NCBI GenBank assembly: GCA_036401375.1
Contig: DASWVB010000005.1
Location: forward strand, 62,001-126,000
Direction of reading: 5' to 3'
Length of the DNA stretch: 64,000 nucleotides
Source of the DNA: DASWUZ01 sp036401375
GTDB taxonomy: Bacteria; Acidobacteriota; Terriglobia; Terriglobales; Acidobacteriaceae
Shown here: positions 8,957 through 17,390 of the stretch, one piece after another
Layout of the letters: each line of letters begins with the position of its first letter
Position numbering within the stretch: position 1 is the stretch's first letter
Notes under the pieces: model-generated
Database searches by the model: none
The model's input: only the letters and a program-made list of their open reading frames with translations
Told to the model about the DNA's origin: nothing
Program-made: the position numbers and the translations under genes

Positions 8957-10492
8957 ATGGCTGCAACTCCCTCTCTACCGAGGACTCTGGGCGACCTGCG
9001 CGGCAGCAGTCTGTACCCGGAATCACGGCTCAAGACGCGCTCCGTCAAGGACGAGATGCGCGAGAATCTGATCGCTCGACTCAAGTCAGGGGAGGCGCTC
9101 TTCCCAGGGATAGTGGGCTACCAGGACTCGGTGCTGCCGCAGATCGTCAATGCGGTGCTGTCGCGACAGAACTTCATCCTGCTCGGGCTGCGAGGGCAGG
9201 CGAAGAGCCGCCTGCTGCGCGCGCTGACTACGCTGCTCGATGAACAACAGCCATACATCGCTGGCTGCGAGATACGCGATAACCCCTACAAGCCGCTCTG
9301 CCGGCGGTGCCGCGACCTGCTCGCCGATAAGGGGGATGCCACCGCCATCGCCTGGCTTACACGGGACGACCGTTACGTGGAAAAGCTGGCTACCCCGGAC
9401 GTGACCGTCGCCGACCTGGTCGGCGACCTCGACCCGATCAAGGCGGCGCGCGGCGGACAAGACCTCTCAAACGAACTCACGATGCACTACGGCCTGCTGC
9501 CCCGCGCCAATCGCGGCATCTTCGCGATCAACGAACTGCCCGATCTTGCGGGCAAGATCCAGGTCGCGCTTTTCAACATCATGCAAGAGGGCGACGTGCA
9601 GATCAAGGGCTATCCGGTGCGCCTGGAACTCGATGTAGTGCTGGTTTTCAGCGCCAATCCGGAGGACTACACCGCCCGTGGCAAGATCGTAACTCCGCTC
9701 AAGGACCGCATCGGCTCCGAGATTCGGACCCACTACCCTGAGACCCTTGAAGAAGGTATGGCCATCACTGCGCAAGAGGCCTGGTCTGACCGCCCGGGGG
9801 GCGTTTTAACTGAGATCCCGCACTACATCCGCGAGATCGTGGAGCAGATTGCCTTTTCGGCGCGCGAAGACAAGAAGGTCGACAAACGCAGCGGTGTCAG
9901 CCAGCGCCTGCCTATCTCGACCATGGAGCTTATCGTCTCGAACGCCGAGCGGCGCGCCCTGGTGCACGGTGAGAGCCTGGTGCTGCCGCGCGTCAGCGAT
10001 ATCTACGCTGCGCTGCCTGGTATCACCGGCAAGGTTGAGCTGGAGTATGAGGGCGAGATGCGCGGAGCAGACGTTGTCGTCCGTGAGCTCATTCGTGCCG
10101 CGGTCGGCAAGATCTACAGCCGCTACTTCGGAGAGACCAACACCCAGGGCATCGAGCAGTGGTTCAACCTCGGCGGCACGGTGAAGCTCGACGACGATCA
10201 GCCCACGGCCGCAGCGCTGGCTGACCTGAACGAGATTCAGGGCCTGTTTGAAAAGCTGACCCCACTCGGAATCAAGACTCCGGTGAAGGCCTCGGAAAAC
10301 TCGCAGCGAGTGGTCGCGGGCGCCGAGTTTCTGCTGGAAGGCATGGTTGCTCATCGCAAGTTGAGCCGCAGCGAGGAGCGCGGCTATGCGGCTGGTGACA
10401 AGGCGTCTCGCCGCCCGGAGCGCGCTCAGCCGGAGCGGGAGGAAGAAGACTGGCAACAGCAGCAACGGCGCAGGCGCGGAGGCCTCAACTAG
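8957..10492 (+). CDS. ChlI/MoxR-like AAA+ ATPase
   Basis: AAA+ ATPase of 511 residues resembling magnesium-chelatase I subunits and MoxR proteins, which act with VWA partners to remodel or metallate target proteins. The P-loop is GLRGQAKS (77-84), an Ala-Lys-Ser version of GxxGxGKS. The Walker B is GIFAINELPDL with Asn192-Glu193 rather than Asp-Glu. Sensor 1 is FSANPEDYT, and an arginine-finger region (PLKDRIGSEIR) follows. Cysteines C104, C115 and C118 just after the P-loop helix could bind metal. The C-terminus is charged (ERAQPEREEEDWQQQQRRRR). ATG 8957 has GGAG six bases upstream. It pairs with the VWA gene at 11012. Confidence 0.88.
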   Translation: MAATPSLPRTLGDLRGSSLYPESRLKTRSVKDEMRENLIARLKSGEALFPGIVGYQDSVLPQIVNAVLSRQNFILLGLRGQAKSRLLRALTTLLDEQQPYIAGCEIRDNPYKPLCRRCRDLLADKGDATAIAWLTRDDRYVEKLATPDVTVADLVGDLDPIKAARGGQDLSNELTMHYGLLPRANRGIFAINELPDLAGKIQVALFNIMQEGDVQIKGYPVRLELDVVLVFSANPEDYTARGKIVTPLKDRIGSEIRTHYPETLEEGMAITAQEAWSDRPGGVLTEIPHYIREIVEQIAFSAREDKKVDKRSGVSQRLPISTMELIVSNAERRALVHGESLVLPRVSDIYAALPGITGKVELEYEGEMRGADVVVRELIRAAVGKIYSRYFGETNTQGIEQWFNLGGTVKLDDDQPTAAALADLNEIQGLFEKLTPLGIKTPVKASENSQRVVAGAEFLLEGMVAHRKLSRSEERGYAAGDKASRRPERAQPEREEEDWQQQQRRRRGGLN

Positions 10493-10511
10493 AGTCCGGG
10501 CGCAGTGACGC

Positions 10512-10841
10512 TCAAAACTTGTGGAACATGAAAAAGGCTCCTGCGGCCAGGCAGCAGAACGCAGCGGCGTGGTTCCAGTGCAGGCGGTCGCCGAAGTAGA
10601 ACACGCTGAACACCCCGAAGACGGCAAGCGTGATTACTTCCTGCATCACCTTTAATTGGTCGGGCGAGAACGTCCGGGAACCGATTCGGTTGGCCGGCAC
10701 TTGTAGGCAGTACTCGAACAGTGCGATCGACCAGCTCACAAGGATGACCTTCCAGAGGGCCACGTTCTTGTACTTGAGGTGCCCATACCAGGCAAAGGTC
10801 ATGAAGATATTCGATCCGATGAGGAGAATGACTGTCCACAT
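10512..10841 (-). CDS. DUF486 / DMT-like small membrane protein
   Basis: Inner-membrane protein of 109 residues with four hydrophobic segments, matching the DUF486 family (distant relatives of the drug/metabolite transporter fold): TVILLIGSNIFMTFAWYGHL at the start, ILVSWSIALFEYCLQVPANR in the second segment and a conserved QLKVMQEVITL loop. The function is unknown. It is convergent with the AAA+ gene and divergent from the VWA gene, so it interrupts an otherwise co-directional AAA+/VWA pair. Confidence 0.85.
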   Translation of the reverse strand: MWTVILLIGSNIFMTFAWYGHLKYKNVALWKVILVSWSIALFEYCLQVPANRIGSRTFSPDQLKVMQEVITLAVFGVFSVFYFGDRLHWNHAAAFCCLAAGAFFMFHKF

Positions 10842-11011
10842 CCCGAAACAGATGCGCGAAGACTAGCTCAGGATGGGTTCATGGCTGATCGCGATTTTTT
10901 GGCGTGCTCAAGCGCTCTTCACCGGCTGGTTCTGGAGATCGCTACAATGAGGTCAGTAGGTTTGAAGTCCGTGTCCCGGGACTCACAGCGGCTGGCAGGA
11001 GCATCTCTTTC

Positions 11012-12256
11012 ATGAAGCGGGTCCGATATACAAAATACAACGGCGACCTGGCCTCCGAGATGGAGATGGACGACCTGCTGAAGGCGCTGTCGGACTACCT
11101 GCTTGACTCGGGCTTCAGCGACCCGCTGCAGCGTTTTCAAGACCTCACCCACAACATGGACGACCTGCGTGAGGCGCTGCGGCGGGCGCTCGAGTCCGGC
11201 GAAGGCTTCGATGAGAACATGCAGGCGAAGCTGGACCAGATGGCCGCAGACGGTGACATCGAGGACCTTGTCGAGCAGCTTATCAAGCGCATGGAGCAGG
11301 AGAACTACATCTCTGCCCAACCCTCATATGACCCTTCGCGACCCGCAGAGCAACCCGGGCAAGCGGGGCAGAGCCAAGGCCCGCAAGGCGATGTTCGCTT
11401 TGAAGTGACCGACAAGAGCCTTGACTTTCTCGGCTTCAAGACGCTGCGCGACCTGCTCGGATCGCTCGGTAAGTCTAATTATGGAAGGCACGATACACGC
11501 CACTTCGCTACCGGTGTCGAAACCAGTGGCGCCTCTCAACTCTACGAGTTTGGAGACGTACTCAACCTCGACGTCACCGCAACCCTCAGCTCTGCGATTG
11601 CGCGCGATGGCATCGGCCTGCCGCTCAACCTCGAATACAGCGATCTTCACGTACATCAGTCGGAGTATCAGAGCTCCTGCGCCACCGTCGTCATGCTCGA
11701 CTGTTCCCACTCGATGATCCTCTATGGCGAAGACCGTTTCACCCCGGCCAAAAAGGTCGCCATGGCGCTCTCGCACCTGATCCGCACCCAGTATCCCGGT
11801 GACTCGCTCTCGCTGGTTCTGTTTCACGACTCGGCGGAGGAGATGCCGCTGTCGCAGCTTGCGCGGGTCAAGGTCGGTCCCTGGTACACCAACACGCGCG
11901 AGGGGCTGCGCGTCGCACAGCGTGTACTCGAACGTCAACGCAAGGACATGAAGCAGATTGTGATGATCACCGACGGCAAGCCCTCCGCGCTCACGCTGCC
12001 CGACGGGCGCATCTATAAGAACGCCTTTGGCCTCGATCCCCTGGTGGTGAGCGAGACCTTGCAGGAGGTGGCGCGCTGCAAGCGCTCAAACATCATGATC
12101 AACACCTTCATGCTGGCGTCCGATCTCGGGTTAGTTCAGTTTGTCCAGCGAGTAACAGAGATGTGCCGGGGCAAGGGCTACTTTACAACGCCCGATACGC
12201 TGGGTGAATACCTGCTCATGGACTACATGCAGCGCAAGCTCCGCACCATCCACTAA
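11012..12256 (+). CDS. VWA-domain protein (ChlD/MoxR partner)
   Basis: Cytosolic protein of 414 residues. The first 130 residues are acidic and helical with a Pro/Gln-rich linker (residues 110-128). The C-terminal von Willebrand A domain carries a MIDAS: VVMLDCSHSM (D230, S232, S234), followed by a conserved MITDGKPSAL strand. VWA proteins of this kind work with ChlI/MoxR AAA+ ATPases, here the gene at 8957. ATG 11012 has AGGAG ten bases upstream and starts just before the conserved-looking MKRVRYTKYNGDL; an upstream extension to 10904 is less likely. Confidence 0.87.
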   Translation: MKRVRYTKYNGDLASEMEMDDLLKALSDYLLDSGFSDPLQRFQDLTHNMDDLREALRRALESGEGFDENMQAKLDQMAADGDIEDLVEQLIKRMEQENYISAQPSYDPSRPAEQPGQAGQSQGPQGDVRFEVTDKSLDFLGFKTLRDLLGSLGKSNYGRHDTRHFATGVETSGASQLYEFGDVLNLDVTATLSSAIARDGIGLPLNLEYSDLHVHQSEYQSSCATVVMLDCSHSMILYGEDRFTPAKKVAMALSHLIRTQYPGDSLSLVLFHDSAEEMPLSQLARVKVGPWYTNTREGLRVAQRVLERQRKDMKQIVMITDGKPSALTLPDGRIYKNAFGLDPLVVSETLQEVARCKRSNIMINTFMLASDLGLVQFVQRVTEMCRGKGYFTTPDTLGEYLLMDYMQRKLRTIH

Positions 12257-12315
12257 GACTGGCACGTTCCGGCTCAAACATCCGCGGCAGAGCCAATTGC
12301 CCAACCCTACGGTTC

Positions 12316-12331
12316 CGACAGGGCGCTGTCG
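12316..12331. terminator. Possible hairpin between convergent genes
   Basis: A 6-bp stem (CGACAG/CTGTCG) with a GGCG loop lies between the convergent VWA and gatA genes, touching the gatA stop. There is no strong T-run, so a role as a bidirectional terminator is only possible. Confidence 0.3.
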
Positions 12332-13786
12332 CTATTTGAGCTTCGTTCTCTCGATCGCTCGCCCCACCCGCAGGATCGTTCCCTCACCAAAGTGCGGACC
12401 CAGTATCTGCGCCCCTATTGGCAGCCCCTCAGGCGATTCGCCACACGGGACGGAGACACCGCAGATGCCGGCGAGGTTCGCCGTAACCGTGTAGATGTCC
12501 GCCAGGTACATGGCCATGGGATCGTCCGCTTTTTCTCCGAGTTTGAATGCGGGGGTTGGAGCCGCGGGCGTGATCATAGCGTCCACCTCTTCAAACGCCG
12601 TCAGGAAGTCCTGTGTGAGCAGGCGCCGTACCTTCTGCGCCTTCAGATAGTAAGCATCATAGTAGCCGGCGCTGAGAACGTAGGTGCCGAGCAGGATGCG
12701 TCGTTTCACTTCGACTCCGAAGCCGGCGTCACGCGAACGGCGGTACATCGCAGAGAGCGTATCCGAACTCTTGGCGCGATAGCCGTAGCGCACTCCATCG
12801 AAGCGAGCAAGATTTGAGCTCGCCTCTGCAGTCGCGAGTACGTAATACGTGGGGATCGCGTAGCGGGTATGCGGCAGGGAAACAGGCTTGATGACCGCCC
12901 CCGCAGTCCGCAGGCGCTCAATCGTCTGCTCGATGGCAGAGCGCACCTCGGGATCGAGACCGTCGCCGAAATATTCGGCCGGAACACCGATGCGCAGTCC
13001 AGCGATGGGCCTTTCTGCCTCAGAGAGATAGTCGGGAACCGGGGCCGTTGAGGAGGTCGCGTCCAGGGGATCATGCCCCGCGATCACTCCGAGGATCGTA
13101 GCCGCATCCCGAACCGTTGAGGTGAGCGGGCCGATGCGATCGAGCGATGACGCGAAGGCGATCAGGCCGTAGCGCGAGACACGGCCGTAGGTGGGCAGCA
13201 GTCCGACCACTCCGCAGAACGATGCGGGCTGGCGAATGGAGCCGCCGGTGTCCGAGCCAAGCGTGGCCGCCGCCATGCCCGCTGCCACCGCAGCGGCGGA
13301 GCCTCCACTCGATCCGCCAGGCACACGATCCAGTGCCCTCGGATTCCGCACCGGCCCATACGCGGAGTTCTCGTTCGAGGAGCCCATCGCAAACTCATCG
13401 CAGTTCACTTTGCCCAGGAAGACAGCACCGGCGTCCCGCAGCCGTTGAACTGCGGTCGCGGTATATGGCGGACGATAGCCCTCCAGTATCTTCGAGCCAG
13501 CGGTGGCCTGCATACCCTCGAGGCAGAGTACGTCCTTAAGGCCCATGGGCACGCCGGCGAGCGGCGGCAGAGGCCGACGGTCAGCCGCAAGGCCGTCGAT
13601 GTCGCGAGCCTGGGCAAGCGCCCCCTCTGCGTCGACCGCAAGGTAGGCGTTGATCTCGACGTTTCGAGCCTCGATCGCTGCCAGGCAGGACTTGGTACGC
13701 TCAACAGCGGAGTGGCTGCCGCTGGCGATGCCCTCGCGAATCGCCTCAATCGAGCTTGACGCTCTCTCCGTGATCTCTATTGCCAT
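12332..13786 (-). CDS. gatA: Asp-tRNA(Asn)/Glu-tRNA(Gln) amidotransferase subunit A
   Basis: Glutaminase subunit of the GatCAB complex, which converts Glu-tRNA(Gln) and/or Asp-tRNA(Asn) to the correct amidated species; it releases ammonia from glutamine. The amidase-signature catalytic triad is visible: Lys84 in PMGLKDVL, Ser159 in the GGSSGGSAAAVAAG loop and Ser183 in GSDTGGSIRQPASF, each offset by +5 from the residue numbers I recall for the Staphylococcus enzyme. Full length at 484 residues. It follows gatC by 30 bp; gatB is not in this window. The Gat genes end a minus-strand run starting with sucC. Confidence 0.97.
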   Translation of the reverse strand: MAIEITERASSSIEAIREGIASGSHSAVERTKSCLAAIEARNVEINAYLAVDAEGALAQARDIDGLAADRRPLPPLAGVPMGLKDVLCLEGMQATAGSKILEGYRPPYTATAVQRLRDAGAVFLGKVNCDEFAMGSSNENSAYGPVRNPRALDRVPGGSSGGSAAAVAAGMAAATLGSDTGGSIRQPASFCGVVGLLPTYGRVSRYGLIAFASSLDRIGPLTSTVRDAATILGVIAGHDPLDATSSTAPVPDYLSEAERPIAGLRIGVPAEYFGDGLDPEVRSAIEQTIERLRTAGAVIKPVSLPHTRYAIPTYYVLATAEASSNLARFDGVRYGYRAKSSDTLSAMYRRSRDAGFGVEVKRRILLGTYVLSAGYYDAYYLKAQKVRRLLTQDFLTAFEEVDAMITPAAPTPAFKLGEKADDPMAMYLADIYTVTANLAGICGVSVPCGESPEGLPIGAQILGPHFGEGTILRVGRAIERTKLK

Positions 13787-13816
13787 GTCTTATCCGTATC
13801 GACTTACTTCGAGAGC

Positions 13817-14155
13817 TTATCGCTCGATGACCTTAGGTACCTTGAAGTAGACACCGTCATTCTCCGGACTTGCCGCCAACACTGTCGCGCGATCGAGCGA
13901 AGGCACTACGACGTCAGGTCTGAGTACGCCCTGAATACTCACTCCCGCTTTGAGCACGCTTGAGACCTGCGCCATCGGCTCAACGGACGAGGTATCCAGC
14001 TCATTCAGCTCCGCCACGTGCCCGAGGATCGCCGCCAGGTCGTGCAACATGCGAGGCTCTTCGTCGGAGTTCAATTCGAGATTCGCCAGCTCCGCGACCC
14101 GGCGTACATCCGCCAGGCTCACATCGACTTTGACATCTTTGGCCGCTTCGCTCAT
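13817..14155 (-). CDS. gatC: Asp-tRNA(Asn)/Glu-tRNA(Gln) amidotransferase subunit C
   Basis: Small GatCAB subunit (112 residues) that wraps around and stabilises GatA. The conserved core is present: ADVRRVAELANLELNSDE, LAAILGHVAELNELDTSSVE, then the LRPD turn and a C-terminal VYFKVPKVIER. It is translated between ndk (16 bp upstream) and gatA (30 bp downstream), consistent with one operon. Confidence 0.95.
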   Translation of the reverse strand: MSEAAKDVKVDVSLADVRRVAELANLELNSDEEPRMLHDLAAILGHVAELNELDTSSVEPMAQVSSVLKAGVSIQGVLRPDVVVPSLDRATVLAASPENDGVYFKVPKVIER

Positions 14156-14171
14156 GGGGCTCTCGAGACCT

Positions 14172-14585
14172 CTAGATCAGCTCATATCCGGCAAAAAAGT
14201 AGCCGATTTCAAAGGCGGCTGTCTCTTCTGCGTCGGAACCATGAATCGCATTCTCTTCGATCGATCCGGCGAACTGCTTGCGAATGGTGCCCTCTTCGGC
14301 GTTAGCCGGGTTGGTCGCCCCCATCAGCTTGCGCAGGTCAGGGATAGCGTTCTCCTTCTCCAGCACCAGTGGAATGATCGAGCCCGACGACATGAAGTTG
14401 GTCAGCGAATTGAAGAAGGGTCGAGCGCTGTGAACGGCATAGAAGCCCTCCGCCTGCACTTTCGAGATCGAGATCTTTTTAATGGCGACGATCTTGAAGC
14501 CCGCCCTCTCGATCTCGGCGAGGATTGCTCCGGTGAAGCCCTTGCGAACTGCGTCCGGCTTGATGATGCTGAAGGTGCGTGCCAA
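14172..14585 (-). CDS. ndk: Nucleoside diphosphate kinase
   Basis: Transfers the gamma-phosphate of ATP to NDPs through a phosphohistidine. Family signatures are ARTFSIIKPDAVRKGFTG at the start and NAIHGSD with the catalytic His115. The length of 137 residues is usual for the bacterial enzyme. It is located between sucD and gatC on the minus strand, a plausible succinate-CoA ligase/NDK pairing because SucCD makes NTP that Ndk can redistribute. Confidence 0.96.
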   Translation of the reverse strand: MARTFSIIKPDAVRKGFTGAILAEIERAGFKIVAIKKISISKVQAEGFYAVHSARPFFNSLTNFMSSGSIIPLVLEKENAIPDLRKLMGATNPANAEEGTIRKQFAGSIEENAIHGSDAEETAAFEIGYFFAGYELI

Positions 14586-14659
14586 AAGTCTTTCTCCTAT
14601 CGATCTGTTTTCTCTTTGGGTGCAGTGCTACGTCTTAGTGTATCCGCGAGCGATTCCGG

Positions 14660-15535
14660 TTATGCGCGTCCGATCACCTGCGCCAGCTTTTCTCCAATAG
14701 CAGCTGGCGACTCGACCACGTGAATGCCGGCCGCGGTGAGCGCCTTCATCTTGTCGGCCGCAGTGCCCTGGCCGCCGGAGATGATGGCGCCAGCATGGCC
14801 CATGCGACGGCCCGGAGGTGCGGTCTGCCCGGCGATGAACCCAATTACCGGCTTCTTAACGAACTCCTTGACGAAAGCAGCAGCAGCCTCTTCCGCTGTG
14901 CCGCCGATCTCGCCTATGAGGATGATCGATTCCGTCTCAGGGTCATCGTTGAGCAGGCGGAGTGCGTCGACGTGGGTAGTCCCTATAATTGGGTCCCCGC
15001 CGATTCCAATCGCGGTCGACTGGCCGATGCCGCGCTGCGAGAGCTGGTAGACAGCCTCATAAGTCAGCGTGCCCGAGCGGGAGACGATGCCGACGCTGCC
15101 CTGCTTGTGGATGCGCCCCGGCATGATGCCGATCTTCGCCTTGCCGGGGGAAATAACGCCGGGACAATTAGGCCCGATCAACCTCGACTTCGAGTCCTTG
15201 AGCACGCTCCAGACGCGAATCATGTCGATACTCGGAATGCCCTCGGTGATGCAGACGATGAGCGCCAGCCCCGCATCTTCTGCCTCGAGTATCGCGTCGG
15301 CAGCAAACGGCGGCGGCACAAAAATCACCGTCGCATTTGCGCCTGTAGCGGCGACAGCCTGCTCCACGGTGTCGAAGACGGGCCAGCCCTCATGAATCGT
15401 GCCACCCTTGCCTGGAGTTACTCCCCCAACCACATTGGTGCCATACTCCGCACAACCTTTAGCGTGAAAAGTACCTTCACGGCCGGTAATTCCCTGCACA
15501 ATCAACCGCGTATTGTTATCTACCAGTACGGACAT
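14660..15535 (-). CDS. sucD: Succinyl-CoA synthetase, alpha subunit
   Basis: CoA-binding, phosphohistidine-carrying subunit of succinyl-CoA synthetase (TCA cycle). The N-terminus has the CoA-binding Rossmann region (LIVQGITGREGTFHAKGC), then GPNCPGVISPGK, and the phosphorylated His247 in RRMGHAGAIISGG. Length 291, as expected. The start codon has its own AAGGA five bases upstream. It is separated from its usual immediate partner sucC by a roughly 400-bp cassette holding a four-helix-bundle gene. Confidence 0.97.
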   Translation of the reverse strand: MSVLVDNNTRLIVQGITGREGTFHAKGCAEYGTNVVGGVTPGKGGTIHEGWPVFDTVEQAVAATGANATVIFVPPPFAADAILEAEDAGLALIVCITEGIPSIDMIRVWSVLKDSKSRLIGPNCPGVISPGKAKIGIMPGRIHKQGSVGIVSRSGTLTYEAVYQLSQRGIGQSTAIGIGGDPIIGTTHVDALRLLNDDPETESIILIGEIGGTAEEAAAAFVKEFVKKPVIGFIAGQTAPPGRRMGHAGAIISGGQGTAADKMKALTAAGIHVVESPAAIGEKLAQVIGRA

Positions 15536-15553
15536 GCTTTTCCTTTAAAAACA

Positions 15554-15584
15554 CAGGGTTCAGGGTCTGGGGAGTAGGGACTAG
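15554..15584 (+). repeat. Left G-rich arm of the four-helix-bundle cassette
   Basis: 31 bases of degenerate AGGG heptamers on the plus strand, with four G-runs (15556-58, 15563-65, 15569-72, 15577-79) separated by 3-4 base loops. This fits the G-quadruplex consensus. Its inner edge contains the stop codon of the four-helix-bundle gene (CTA, 15581-83). It is an inverted counterpart of the arm at 15935-15965. Confidence 0.7.
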
Positions 15585-15931
15585 AGCTTGCCGAGCATCG
15601 AGTTCAGCATTTTGCCGACCTCATTCGACATGCCTTCGACCTCTTCCAGTCTCTCCGCATTGCCAAAACCAGGTTCCTTTGAAATGACTAACTGCGTTTG
15701 CACTTCGTAATTGGCTCCACCAGCTACTCCGAGAGAAGGTCTGTACTCTCCGCTCGATCCACGGCCATAACCTTCAGCGATGTTGCTGGCAAGTGAAACA
15801 CCCGCCCGCCGAAGTTGCCTAATCAAGCCATACGCTTCGTCCCTGGGAAACTCATGCGTAAAACGATAAAGCGCCACGCTTAACTGAATCGCCCTCTGCC
15901 ACACAATCAGTTCACGATAGGACTCAACCAT
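15581..15931 (-). CDS. Four-helix-bundle protein (S23/IVP family)
   Basis: Protein of 116 residues in the TIGR02436 family, which includes proteins encoded by 23S rRNA intervening sequences and the Avd accessory proteins of diversity-generating retroelements. The family core is clear: YRELIVWQRAIQLSVALYRF, FPRDEAYGLIRQLRRAGVS, SNIAEGYGRGSSGEY, then EVQTQLVISKE and a final GKMLNSMLGKL helix. No rRNA or retroelement lies nearby. The biochemical role of stand-alone members is unknown; nucleic-acid binding is plausible. The start ATG abuts the outer G-rich arm and the stop lies inside the other arm, so gene plus arms look like one mobile or inserted unit between sucC and sucD. Confidence 0.9.
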   Translation of the reverse strand: MVESYRELIVWQRAIQLSVALYRFTHEFPRDEAYGLIRQLRRAGVSLASNIAEGYGRGSSGEYRPSLGVAGGANYEVQTQLVISKEPGFGNAERLEEVEGMSNEVGKMLNSMLGKL

Positions 15932-15934
15932 CTT

Positions 15935-15965
15935 CCTAAACCCTAACCCTAATCCCTAGTCCCTG
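15935..15965 (-). repeat. Right telomere-like arm of the four-helix-bundle cassette
   Basis: 31 bases of AGGG heptamers on the minus strand. Four GGG runs with loops ACTA, ATTA and TTA form a textbook G-quadruplex motif close to telomeric TTAGGG. The sucC stop codon (TAG, 15956-58) and its last codons fall inside this arm, which also forms the leader of the four-helix-bundle gene. Confidence 0.75.
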
Positions 15966-17134
15966 CCCTTAGCTGCTGCAACGACTTTCTCAGCCGCATC
16001 CTGCATAGTCTCGCCAACAATAAAATTTAGCCCGGAGTCCTGAAGTATCTTTCGGCCCTCTTCAACATTAGTACCTTCAAGCCGCAGCACAATCGGCACG
16101 CTGACCTTGGTCTTAATCGCTGCCGCAACCACACCCTGCGCCAGCACATCCACACGCAAAATACCGCCAAAGATATTAATGAAAATAGCCTTCACGTTCT
16201 TATCCGACAGCAGGATCTCGAACGCATGCTCAATCTGCTGCTGGTTAGCCCCGCCGCCCACATCCAGAAAGTTAGCCGGCGAGCCACCCGCATATTGAAT
16301 GATGTCCATTGTAGCCATCGCAAGCCCGGCGCCATTCACCATGCACGCAATATTTCCGTCAAGCTTGATGTAGTTCAGCGCGTACTTTGAGGCCTCGACC
16401 TCGAGCGGGTCCTCTTCGGCCACATCGCGCAGTTCCTTCAATTCCTTGTGGCGGAAGATCGCGTTGTCATCGAAGTTGATCTTGCAGTCGAGCGCAAAGA
16501 GCTTGTCGTCTTTAGTCGTGATAAAAGGATTGATCTCGAGCAGCGACGCATCCGTCTGGATGAAAACTTCATAGAGGCCGGTCATGAACCTGACCGCCTC
16601 GCTTATCTGGCTCGCCTTGAGTCCGAGTGCAAAGGCCAGCTTCCGCGCCTGGTAGGGCTCGAACCCGACCGAGGGGTTGATGTAGGCCTTGACGATTGCG
16701 TCTGGATCTTTCGCAGCGACCTCTTCTATCTCCATCCCGCCAGCCTTCGAGGCCATGAAGACAAGCTTGGCCTCCGCGCGATCGAGCACGATCCCGAGGT
16801 AGAGCTCGCGATCGATGTCAGCCGTCTCCTCGATCAGCAGTCGCTGCACCTTTTGACCTTGTGGCCCGGTTTGATGCGTCACCAGCTGCATCCCGAGGAT
16901 CGCTTTGGCGTACTCCTCTGCCTGATCGATCGTCCTCGCCACCTTGACTCCCCCGCCCTTGCCCCGGCCCCCCGCATGGATCTGTGCCTTGACGACGACG
17001 CCTTTGGCCCCGCTCGCAAAGAGCCGCTTCGCCACGATGAGAGCCTCGTCAAGGGTGTTCGCCACCTCGCCCCGGGGCACTGCCACTCCATACTTCGCAA
17101 GGATGTCTTTTGCCTGATATTCGTGAATTTTCAT
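15956..17134 (-). CDS. sucC: Succinyl-CoA synthetase, beta subunit
   Basis: ATP-grasp subunit that binds the nucleotide and ADP-forms or GDP-forms succinyl-CoA synthetase with SucD. It starts at MKIHEYQAKDILAKYGV (ATG 17134); a longer upstream frame to 17257 is not conserved-looking. The ATP-grasp motifs VVVKAQIHAGGRGKGGGVK, SLLEINPF and GAGLAMATMDIIQYAGG and the C-terminal FVNIFGG-like IFINIFGGILR are present. Length 392. The last residues (GRD, stop) are encoded within the right arm of the downstream cassette. Confidence 0.96.
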   Translation of the reverse strand: MKIHEYQAKDILAKYGVAVPRGEVANTLDEALIVAKRLFASGAKGVVVKAQIHAGGRGKGGGVKVARTIDQAEEYAKAILGMQLVTHQTGPQGQKVQRLLIEETADIDRELYLGIVLDRAEAKLVFMASKAGGMEIEEVAAKDPDAIVKAYINPSVGFEPYQARKLAFALGLKASQISEAVRFMTGLYEVFIQTDASLLEINPFITTKDDKLFALDCKINFDDNAIFRHKELKELRDVAEEDPLEVEASKYALNYIKLDGNIACMVNGAGLAMATMDIIQYAGGSPANFLDVGGGANQQQIEHAFEILLSDKNVKAIFINIFGGILRVDVLAQGVVAAAIKTKVSVPIVLRLEGTNVEEGRKILQDSGLNFIVGETMQDAAEKVVAAAKGRD

Positions 17135-17390
17135 ACGTGCTTCAGTGTCCTGACCTATTGCGGGAGTAATGAATAAAGCTGCGGGGCGGGATGCCAGGGA
17201 GGACTGGCAAAGTATATCCAGACCTCCATAGTAGCGGACAGCGCGAACCACCCGCAAACGAGCGCCGGCGACAAACCCCTAACCTTTAGACCCTGCGCGC
17301 TGCACTCCGCTGCAGCGAATCGCCGCAGCAGCCAAGTTCGTCCAGCGTGGCTTGCATGCCTTCAACTCCGATAGGATTGCGTCCAGAGCA

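Noticed and set aside
15581..15931. Avd gene of a diversity-generating retroelement
   Set aside because: No reverse transcriptase, template or variable repeat is nearby; only the four-helix-bundle fold is shared.
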